Assembly: GCF_000961885.1 (NCBI RefSeq)
Contig: NZ_JZKH01000154.1
Span: 1-10,293, forward strand
Reading direction: 5' to 3'
Source of the DNA: Streptomyces rubellomurinus
GTDB lineage: Bacteria > Actinomycetota > Actinomycetes > Streptomycetales > Streptomycetaceae
Length of the DNA stretch: 10,293 nucleotides
A program made the translations under genes and the position numbers. The notes below the pieces were generated by a model. It saw nothing but the letters and a program-made list of their open reading frames with translations. It did no database searches and was not told the DNA's origin. Shown in pieces: positions 1 to 8,500 of the stretch (the first letter of the stretch is position 1; each line of letters begins with the position of its first letter).

Positions 1-840
1 CGGCATGGACAGCACCGGGTGGGCGCTGACCTCGACGAACACGCTGCGGCCGTCACCGAGCAGCTGCTCCAGCGCCCGGTCGAAGCGGACCGGCTCCCGC
101 AGGTTCCGGCACCAGTACGCACCGTCCAGCTCCGGCCCTTCCAGCACCCGGCCGAGGACGGTCGAGTAGAACGGCACCGAGGCGCGCCCCGGCATCAAGT
201 CAGCGAAAGACGAAGATAGTTCGGGCAGCAGGGAGTCCATCTGGGCACTGTGCGAGGCGTAGTCGACGTTCACCCGGCGGCAGAACACCGCCTGCTGGGC
301 CAGGTCCGCCACCAGGGCGTCGATCGCCTCGCTGTCGCCCGACACGACCGTGGAACCAGGAGTGTTCACGGCCGCCACCGACAACGTGCCCTCGTAGGCC
401 TTCAGGATCTCCTCGACCTCGGCGACGGGCCGCTCGACCAGCGCCATGCCGCCGAAGCCGGTCACCGCGCGCACGGCCGCCGAGCGGTGGGCAACGACCT
501 TGGCGCCCTGCTCCAGCGACAGCGCACCCGAGACGACGGCCGCGACGACCTCGCCCTGGCTGTGACCCACCACAGCGCTGGGCTCGACACCCCACGAACG
601 CCACAGCGCCGAGAGCGCCACACCCATCGCGAACAGCGCCGGCTGGACCACGTCCACCCGGTCCACCGGCGGGTGATCCCCGCCGCCACCGGCCAGAACC
701 TCGCGGACCGACCACCCCGTGAACGGCCGCAGCGCCGCGTCACAGTCCTCCACAGCAGCCCGGAAGACCGGCGACTGCTCCAGCAGCGCAGCCCCCATCC
801 CCAGCCACTGGCTCCCCTGGCCCGGGTACACGAACACCAC
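1..840 (-). other. Acyltransferase domain (module n+2), methylmalonyl-CoA specific, cut at window edge
   Basis: Starts [16 protein letters not shown], nucleophile Ser at 559-561 (GHSQGE), YASH at 250-261. These predict methylmalonyl-CoA. The last visible residues are SAHPVLSMP, so only the final few dozen residues are missing. It differs from its near-copy in module n+1 at scattered positions, for example VVAHRSAAV versus VVALRSAAV. Confidence 0.95.
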
Positions 841-1194
841 GCCACCAGGCGCACCCGCGACACCGACACCGGCCGAGTCACCGGCGGCAACCGCGCGCAG
901 CCGCTGCACGGCCTCCGCCGCAGAGCCCGCCACGACCACCGCCCGGTGCTCGAAGCGCGTCCGGTACTGAGCCGCCGTCAGCGCGACGTCCGCCAGCGGA
1001 ACGTCGTCCCGGCCGTCCAGCCACTCCGCCCACCGCCCGGCCTGCGCCCGCAGCGCGGCCTCGTCCCGCCCGGACACGACCACCGGCACAGCCACCGGAA
1101 CAGCCGGAGCAGCAACCGGCACAGCACCCGGAACAGCCGCAGCGACCGGCGCCTCCTCCAGGATCACGTGCGCGTTCGTCCCGCTGAGCCCGAA
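1..1194. repeat. Long direct repeat, copy 1 (KS-AT linker plus AT of module n+2)
   Basis: Aligns with 5643-6818 at offset 5642, changing to 5636 and then 5624 through small in-frame length differences in the linkers. By eye most of it is roughly 85-90% identical, with blocks almost perfect: 220-336 has one mismatch (at 247), and 497-564 and 1146-1194 are identical. Similarity stops sharply at the KS C-terminal border near 1194; the other end runs past base 1. Confidence 0.92.
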
Positions 1195-2514
1195 CGACGA
1201 CACACCGGCCCGGCGCGCCTGCTCGCCGCGCTCCCACGCCGCGGCCTCCTGGAGCAGGGCGAGCCCGCTGCCGTCCCACTCCACGTGCGGCGTCGGCTCG
1301 TCGGCGTGCAACGTGCGCGGCAGCACGCCGTTCTCCAGTGCCAGCACCATCTTGATCACGCCGATGACACCGGCCGCCGCCTGCGCGTGGCCGATGTTCG
1401 ACTTGGACGAGCCCAGCAGCAGCGGCCGGTCGGCGGGCCGGTTCGGCCCGAAGACCTCCGCCAGCGCCCCCGCCTCGATCGGGTCGCCGAGCGACGTCCC
1501 GGTGCCGTGCGCCTCGATCGCGTCGATGTCGGCGGCGGAGAGGCGGGCCGCGGCCAGGGCGTCCTGGATGACCCGCTGCTGCGACGGCCCGTTCGGCGCG
1601 GTCAGCCCCTGGCTGCGCCCGTCCTGGTTGATCGCACTGCCCTTGATGACCGCGAGCACCCGGTCCCCGTCGCGCTGAGCGGCGGACAGCCGCTTGAGCA
1701 CCAGGACCCCACACCCCTCGGCCCAACCGGCGCCGTCCGCACCCGCGCCGAAACTCTTGCAGCGGCCGTCCGCCGCCATGCCCCGCAGCCGGCTGAACTC
1801 GACGAACAGCGAGGGGTTGCTCATCACGGTGACGCCGCCCACCAGCGCCAGCTCGCACTCGCCCGCGCGCAGCGCCTGGACGGCCAGGTGCACGGCGACC
1901 AGCGACGACGAGCACGCGGTGTCCACGGTCACGGCCGGGCCCTGCAGCCCCAGCGCGTACGAGACGCGCCCGGAGACGACGCTACTGGCCTTGCCGGTGC
2001 TGATGTAGCCGTCGAGCGCGTCGAGGTCCTGGCCGAGGCTGCCGTAATCGGTGCTCATGGTGCCGAGGTAGACGCCCGCCCGGCTGCCTTCCAGGGTCTC
2101 CGGGCGGATGCCGGCGCGCTCCAGGGCCTCCCACGAGGCTTCGAGGACGAGCCGCTGCTGCGGGTCCATCGACAGGGCCTCGCGCGGCGAGATGCCGAAG
2201 AAGGCGGCGTCGAAGCGTTCGACGTCCGTGAGGAAGCCGCCTTCCCGGGCGTAGCTCTTGCCCACCGCCTCCGGGTCCGGGTCGAACAGGTCCAGGCCCT
2301 GCCAGCGCTCCGGGAAGCCGCCGATCGCGTCGCCGCCCGAGGCCAGCAGATCCCAGAAGCCCTCAGGGGTGTCGATCCCGCCGGGGAGGCGGCAGGCCAT
2401 CGAGACGACCGCGATCGGCTCGGAGCGTTGCGCCTCCAGCTCGGCCGCGCGCTTCTGGAGGGCCCGGATGGCCGGCAGGGCCTGTTCCATGCGGTCCTGG
2501 GCTGAGGTCGTCAT
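1..2514 (-). CDS. Modular type I polyketide synthase, 5' part (docking-KS-AT...), 3' truncated by window
   Basis: N-terminal 838 codons of the next PKS protein, starting the module after the one that ends gene A. I checked the frame codon by codon from 2514 to 1 and found no stop. The start is ATG at 2512-2514, preceded by a strong Shine-Dalgarno sequence and followed by a short basic-acidic helix (residues 1-31) typical of PKS N-terminal docking segments. The KS follows (32-454) with Cys201 in DTACSSS, His336 in EAHGTGT and His376 in [10 protein letters not shown]. Then come an Ala/Pro/Val-rich linker and an AT from about residue 559 with Ser652 in GHSQG and YASH at 752-755, predicting methylmalonyl-CoA. 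The window cuts it at SAHPVLSMP, close to the end of the AT, so any KR, DH, ER, ACP or thioesterase is not visible. The KS is a standard elongating KS (active Cys present, so not a KSQ loading domain), consistent with accepting the chain from gene A. Confidence 0.97.
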   Translation of the reverse strand, partial: MTTSAQDRMEQALPAIRALQKRAAELEAQRSEPIAVVSMACRLPGGIDTPEGFWDLLASGGDAIGGFPERWQGLDLFDPDPEAVGKSYAREGGFLTDVERFDAAFFGISPREALSMDPQQRLVLEASWEALERAGIRPETLEGSRAGVYLGTMSTDYGSLGQDLDALDGYISTGKASSVVSGRVSYALGLQGPAVTVDTACSSSLVAVHLAVQALRAGECELALVGGVTVMSNPSLFVEFSRLRGMAADGRCKSFGAGADGAGWAEGCGVLVLKRLSAAQRDGDRVLAVIKGSAINQDGRSQGLTAPNGPSQQRVIQDALAAARLSAADIDAIEAHGTGTSLGDPIEAGALAEVFGPNRPADRPLLLGSSKSNIGHAQAAAGVIGVIKMVLALENGVLPRTLHADEPTPHVEWDGSGLALLQEAAAWERGEQARRAGVSSFGLSGTNAHVILEEAPVAAAVPGAVPVAAPAVPVAVPVVVSGRDEAALRAQAGRWAEWLDGRDDVPLADVALTAAQYRTRFEHRAVVVAGSAAEAVQRLRAVAAGDSAGVGVAGAPGGVVFVYPGQGSQWLGMGAALLEQSPVFRAAVEDCDAALRPFTGWSVREVLAGGGGDHPPVDRVDVVQPALFAMGVALSALWRSWGVEPSAVVGHSQGEVVAAVVSGALSLEQGAKVVAHRSAAVRAVTGFGGMALVERPVAEVEEILKAYEGTLSVAAVNTPGSTVVSGDSEAIDALVADLAQQAVFCRRVNVDYASHSAQMDSLLPELSSSFADLMPGRASVPFYSTVLGRVLEGPELDGAYWCRNLREPVRFDRALEQLLGDGRSVFVEVSAHPVLSMP
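1153..2421 (-). other. Ketosynthase domain (module n+2), canonical actinomycete type
   Basis: Active Cys at 1912-1914 (DTACSSS), His at 1507-1509 (EAHGTGT), second His at 1387-1389 ([10 protein letters not shown]). [38 protein letters not shown] and [16 protein letters not shown] match the usual Streptomyces elongating KS pattern, in contrast to the KS of module n+1. Confidence 0.97.
2425..2514 (-). other. N-terminal docking helix of gene B
   Basis: Residues 1-30, beginning [20 protein letters not shown], continue into [10 protein letters not shown] before the KS opens at SEPIAVVSM. Leu/Ile/Ala spacing with basic then acidic residues suits a short coiled coil that binds the tail of the preceding PKS protein. 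Confidence 0.75.
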
Positions 2515-2585
2515 GTGGATGTCCTTTCCGCGTGCCCGTCGGTGGGGCTCGGGGTCACGTGAGCGGGAGAGGTGGGGGTTTCGGG
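2515..2585 (-). promoter_or_regulatory. 71-bp intergenic gap with ribosome binding site of gene B
   Basis: Read on the minus strand, GGAAAGGA (2522-2529) lies 7 bases before the ATG at 2512-2514, a strong Shine-Dalgarno match at ideal spacing that decides the start. The rest of the gap shows no convincing promoter or terminator hairpin, so gene B is probably translated from a shared message with gene A. An 8-bp palindrome TCACGTGA sits at 2555-2562, of unknown meaning. Confidence 0.8.
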
Positions 2586-5500
2586 TCAGAGCAGGTCGAG
2601 CCCGACGCCGCCCAGCAGGGCGTCCAGCTCGGCGTTGAGGTCGTCGACGGACCGTTCCTGGACCATCGGCGGCGCCGGAACCCCGGCCGGGGCGGCCGCC
2701 TCCTCCCGCTGGACGAGGTCCACGAGGTCGACGAGCCGTTCCAGCAGTCCGGCGCGGTGGATCTGCTCGGCCGACAGCCGTTCGAGGGCCCAGCCGAGGG
2801 TGGCCGCCGGGTCCTGCGCGGCGCCGCGGTCGGCCGCCGGGGGCGGGCCGGTGAGGCCGAGCCGGTCGAGCAGCAGCGCCGCGATCGCCTCGGGGGTCGG
2901 GTAGTCGAAGGCGAGGGTGGCGGGCAGGGTGAGCCCGGTCTCGGCGGAGAGCCGGCGGCGCAGTTCGACGGCCATCAGCGAGTCCAGGCCGAGCTCCTTG
3001 AGCACCTGCCGGGGGGCGAGCGCGGTGCCGGCCTTGCCGCCGAGGACGGCGCCGATCTCGCGCAGGACGGTGCCCAGCAGCGCCTCGCGCCGTTCGGCCT
3101 CGGGCAGGGCGACCAGCCGGTCCTTCAGGCCGGCCGGCTGTCCGGCGGCGGTGCGGGCGGCGGCCCGGCGGCGGCCGGGGGCCACCAGCCCCCGGAGCAC
3201 CGAGGCGAGTCGGCCGCCGTCCCCGGTGGCGCGGCGGGCGCCGGCGAGGTCGAGCCGGACGGGCACCAGGTTCTCGGCGTTCTCGGCGGAGTAGCGGTCG
3301 AGCGCCGCGCCGAGCAGGCGCAGGCCCTGGTCGACGGGCAGCGGCGCGATGCCCTGGCGCCGCATCCGGGCGAGTTCGGCGCCGCCCAGGTGGGAGGTCA
3401 TGCCGACCCCGGCCTGCTCCCACAGCCCCCAGGCGAGGCTGGACGCCGTCAGGCCGTCCGCCCGCCGGCGCGCGGCGAGCGCGTCGAGGAAGGTGTTCGC
3501 GGCGGCGTAGACGCCCTGGCCGGCGGTGCCGAGGACACCGGCGGCGGAGGAGAAGAGCACGAACGCGTCGAGGTCCAGGCCCCGGGTCAGCTCGTCCAGG
3601 TGGAGGGCGCCGGTCGCCTTGGGGGCCATCACCCGAGCGAGTCGGCCCTCGTCCTGGCCCGTGAGGAGGCCGTCGTCCAGGATGCCGGCCAGGTGGCAGA
3701 CCGCAGTCCACGGCGCATCCGGACCCGCCACAGCGAGCACCTTCGCCACGTCATCCCGCCGAGTGACATCACACGCCACCACCTGCACACTCTCCGCGCC
3801 GGCCGCCAGCAGCGCCTGCGTCGTCTCGGTCGCCCCGGGGGCGTCGGGGCCCTGCCGGGAGGTCAGTACCAGCCGCCGCACGCCGTGCCGGCGGACCAGT
3901 TCGGCCGCCACCTGGCGGCCCAGTTCGCCGGTGCCGCCGGTGATCAGGACGGTTCCGTCCGGACGCGGCGTGCGCGGCTCCACGGTCCCGATCGGGACGC
4001 GCGCCAGGCGCGGGGCCAGGGCGCGGCCGGCCCGGAGGACCAGCTCGGGCTCGTCCGCGAGGGCGAGCGCGGCCGGGGCCGCGTCCGGGCCGTCCAGGTC
4101 GAGCAGGCGGATCGTCCGCTCCGGGTGCTCGGTGCGGGCGGTGCGCAGCAGGCCCCAGAGCGGGGCGTGCGCCAGGCCCGGCAGCCGGTCGCCGTCGACG
4201 GCGGCCACGCTGCCGGCGGTCACCCAGACCAGCTCGGCCGCGCCCAACCTCGGCTCGGCGAGCAGCTGTTGGAGGGTACGCAGCGCCTCCCCCGCCAGTC
4301 GGGACGCCTCGGTGGGCTCGGCGGCCCCGGTGGCGTCCACGACGACGACCGCCGGCACGGGCCCGGCAGAAGCCATCCGCGCGAGCAGCGCGGCGACGTC
4401 GGCCAGCGGCTCGGCGCCGAGGCGCGCGGCGAGGGCGCCGCTGCCGCCCAGCACGACGGCCGGACGGGCGGCGGCGGGCGGCGGCGTGGCCGGCAGCGCG
4501 ACCGGCGGGAACTCCAGCCGGTACAGGTCCCCCGTGCTCCGGGCGGCGGCCAGCTGCTCGGCCGTCGCCTCCCGCAGGTTCAGGCCGCCGACGTGCGCGA
4601 CCGGGCGGCCGAGCGGGTCGGCGGCCCAGAACTCGATCTGCCGGCCGCCGGCCACCTCGGTCACGTCGATCCGGACGCGCAGTTCGGACGCGCCCGCCAG
4701 GTACAGCTCGGCGTCGGTCCACTCGAACGGGAGCAGCGCGGACCCGGCCGGGGTCAGTTCGGCGACGACCGCCTGCAGCACGTGCAGCGCGGTGTCGAGG
4801 AGGGCCGGGTGGACGCCGTACTCGTCGGCCTTCAGGCCCTCGGGGAGCCGGACCAGGCCGTACGCGGTGTCGCCGCTGCGGAACAGCTCGGTCAGGCCCT
4901 GGAAGGCCGGGCCGTAGGCCAGGCCTCGCGCGGCGAAGCGCTCGTAGAAGCCGTCCAGGCTGACGGGCTCGGCACCGACGACCGGCCAGTGACGGAGCGC
5001 GTCGAACCCGTCCTGCGCCGACTCGCCCGCCTCGTCGGCGAGTTCACCGGAGGCGTGCAGCGTCCAGCCGTCCTCGACGTCCTCGGGACGGCCGTGGATC
5101 GTGAGCGGGCGGCGGCCGCCGGTGCCGGGGGCGCCGACCGCGATCTGCAGCCGGACCGGGCCATCGAGGACCAGCGGCTCCGACAGGGTCAGCTCGGCGA
5201 CCCGCGCGGCGCCCACCGACTCCGCGGCGGCCCAGGCGAGTTCGAGCAGGCCGGTGCCGGGGACCAGGACGGTGCCGAAGGCGGCGTGGTCGCGCAGCCA
5301 CGGCTGGGCGTTCGGCGCCAGCCGACCGGTGAAGAGGTGGCCCTCGCCCTCGGCCAGAGCAGTCGCGGCGCCCAGCCAGGGGTGTTCGGACGCCTCCAGG
5401 CCCATCGAGCCCGCGTCGGCGGAGGCCGCGGTGGCCTCCGTCCAGTAGCGGTCGCCCTGGAAGGCGTAGGCCGGGAGGTCGGCGACCGGAGAGCCGCCCT

Positions 5501-8500
5501 CGCCGAGGACCTTGGTCCAGTCGACGTCGACGCCCTGGACGTGCAACTGGCCGAGGGACTTCAGGAGTTGGTCGAGACCGCCCTCGTTGCGGGCGAGCGA
5601 GCCGACGACCACGCCGCCGTGTTCGGCGCTGCCGTCCGTCAGCGGCATGGACAGCACCGGGTGGGCGCTGACCTCGACGAAGACGTTGCGGCCGTCACCG
5701 AGCAACTGCTCCAGCGCCCGGTCGAAGCGGACCGGCTCCCGCAGGTTGCGGCACCAGTACGCGCCGTCCAGCTCGGGGCCGTCCAGCACCCGGCCGAGGA
5801 CGGTCGAGTAGAAGGGAACGGACGCACGGCCGGGCTTCAAGTCCGCGAAGGCCGAGGACAATTCGGGCAGCAGGGAGTCCATCTGGGCGCTGTGCGAGGC
5901 GTAGTCGACGTTCACCCGGCGGCAGAACACCGCCTGCTGGGCCAGGTCCGCCACCAGGGCGTCGATCGCCTCGCTGTCACCGCTGACCACGGTCGACCCG
6001 GGCGTGTTCACGGCGGCGACGGAGAGCTTGCCGTCGTAGGCGGCGAGCAGGTCCTCCACCTGGCCGACCGGACGCTCGACCAGCGCCATGCCGCCGAAGC
6101 CGGTCACGGCCCGCACGGCCGCCGAGCGGAGGGCAACCACCTTGGCGCCCTGCTCCAGCGACAGCGCACCCGAGACGACGGCCGCGACGACCTCGCCCTG
6201 GCTGTGGCCAACGACGGCCGAAGGCTCGACACCCCAGGAGCGCCACAGGGCGGACAGGGCGACACCCATCGCGAACAGCGCCGGCTGGACCACGTCCACC
6301 CGGTCGACGGGCGGGTGATCCCCGCCGCCACCGGCCAGAACCTCCCGGACCGACCAGCCCGTGAACGGCCGCAGCGCCTCGTCACACGCCACGACGGCGT
6401 CACGGAACACCGGCGACTGCTCCAGCAGGGCAGCCCCCATCCCCAGCCACTGGCTCCCCTGGCCCGGGTACACGAACACGACCTGACCGGGATGACCGGC
6501 GACGCCGACCGGACCGCCGGCGGCGACCTCGCGAAGAGCTGTGGCCGCATCGGCTGCCGTGCCCGCGACCACGACGGCCCGGTGCTCGAAGTGGGTGCGG
6601 TGCCGAGCCGCCGTCAGCGCGACGTCGGCCAGCGGGACGCCGTCACGGCCGTCCAGCCAGTCGGCCCACCGCCCGGCCTGCGCCCGCAGCGCGGCTTCGT
6701 CGCGGCCCGAGACGACCACCGGCACGGCCACCGGGACAGCCGGAGCAGCCTCCGGAACAGCCGCAACGGCCGGCGCCTCCTCCAGGATCACGTGCGCGTT
6801 CGTCCCGCTGAGCCCGAAGGCCGAGACGCCCGCGCGGCGGACGCGCTCGCCGGGCTCCCAGGGCGTCGCCTCGTCGATGACGCGCACCGGGAGTTCGTCC
6901 CAGGCGATGTTCGGGTTGCGCGGCGTGCTGTGGACGGCGGCGGGCAGGGCGCGGTGCCGGAAGGAGGCGAGCACCTTGCAGACGCCGGCGATGCCCGCGG
7001 CGGATTCGAGGTGGCCGATGACGGCCTTGGCGGAGCCGAGGCCGAGGGGCCGGTCGGGGGTGCGGTCCTGCCCGTAGACGGCGGCGAGGGCCTGGACCTC
7101 GATCGGGTCGCCGAGCGGGGTGCCGGTGCCGTGGCACTCGACGTAGTCGACGTCGGCGGGGGCGAGCCCGGCGGCGTCGAGGGCGGCGCGCAGGACCTTG
7201 GCCTGCGAGGTGCCGTTGGGCGCGGTGATGCCGCTGCTGGCGCCGTCGTGGTTGACGGCGGTGGCGCGGACGACGCCGAGGACGGTGCGGCCCTGGGCGA
7301 GGGCGTCGGAGAGCCGCATGACCGCGACGACGCCGACGCCCTCGCCGCGCCCGTAGCCGTCCGCGGCGGCGGAGAAGGTCTTGCTGCGGCCGTCCGGGGC
7401 GAGGGCGTGGGAGCGGCTGAGGGCGACGAAGGCGCCGGGGTCGGCGAGGACCTGGACGCCGCCGGCGAGGGCGAGTTCGCAGCTGCCGGCGCGCAGCGCC
7501 TCGCAGGCGAGGTGCAGCGCGACCAGCGAGGAGGAGCACGCGGTGTCGACGGCGAGGGCGGGGCCCTGGAGGCCGAGGTGGTAGGCGATCCGGCCGGCGT
7601 GGAAGCTCTGGAGCTGGCCGGTGAGGGTGTAGGTGTCGCGGTCGGGGCCGGTCCGGTGGTTGCCGTACTCGCTGGTGCCGGCGCCGATGAAGACGCCGGT
7701 GGCCGAGTCGCGCAGGTCCTTGGGCCGGATGCCGGCGTGTTCGAGGGCGTGCCAGGCGGTCTGGAGCAGCAGGCGGTGCTGCGGGTCCATCGGCGCGGCC
7801 TCGCGCGGGCTGATGCCGAAGAAGGCGGCGTCGAAGGTGGCGACGTCGGCCAGCAGGGCGGCTTCGCGCACGTAGGTGCGGCCTTCGGCGTCGGGGTCCG
7901 GGTCGTGGACGGCGTCGATGTCGAAACGGTCGGCGGGGACGGGCGCGAGGGTGTCGCGGCCTTCGGCGAGGACGGTCCACAGGCTGTCGAGGTCGTGGGC
8001 GTCGCCGGGCATCCGCAGGCCGACGCCGACGATGGCGATCGGCTCCTCGGACCTGGTCGAAGCAGCCGTCCCGGACACCGGGGCCGCCGCCGAAGGGGCG
8101 AGCCGGTCGAGCAGCCAGCCCGCCGCGAGGTTGAGGTTCGGCTGGTCGTAGATCAGCGTCCTGGGGGCGGTGACCCCGGTGCGCTGCTGGATCCGGCGGC
8201 TGAAGTCGATCGCCATCATGGAGTCGAAGCCGAGGTCCTTGAACCCCCGGTCGGCGTCCAGCGAGCGGGCGTCCTTCACGCCCAGCACCGCCGCGGCCTC
8301 CCCGGCCAGCAGCTCGCGCAGGTGGCCGAGGCGGTCCTGTTCGGGCAGGTGGAGCAGGTCGTGCGCGGCGCCGGTGACGGCGGGGCGCGCGGTCCGGGCG
8401 GCGGCGGCCTCGGGGACGGCGCGCAGGGCGGGGCCGTCGTAGGTGGCGGCGGCGCGGTCCCAGTCGATCCGGGCGGCGACCAGCGGGCGGTCGGCCGCGA

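Noticed and set aside
1..1194. The long repeat as an insertion sequence or other mobile element
   Set aside because: No transposase, inverted ends or target duplications; the repeat is wholly in-frame PKS coding sequence.
250..2505. A 751-codon open frame on the plus strand
   Set aside because: It is the codon-register antisense of gene B. The protein is Arg/His/Pro-rich with no recognisable domain, a common result of GC-rich coding sequence; gene B on the other strand has full catalytic motifs.
2555..2562. TCACGTGA palindrome in the intergenic gap as an operator
   Set aside because: Eight bases of symmetry can arise by chance in GC-rich DNA, and there is no promoter or second copy to support a regulatory role.
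3526..4917. A 463-codon plus-strand open frame opposite the DH-KR region
   Set aside because: Ser/Arg/Ala-rich shadow with no domain pattern, opposite an intact DH and KR.
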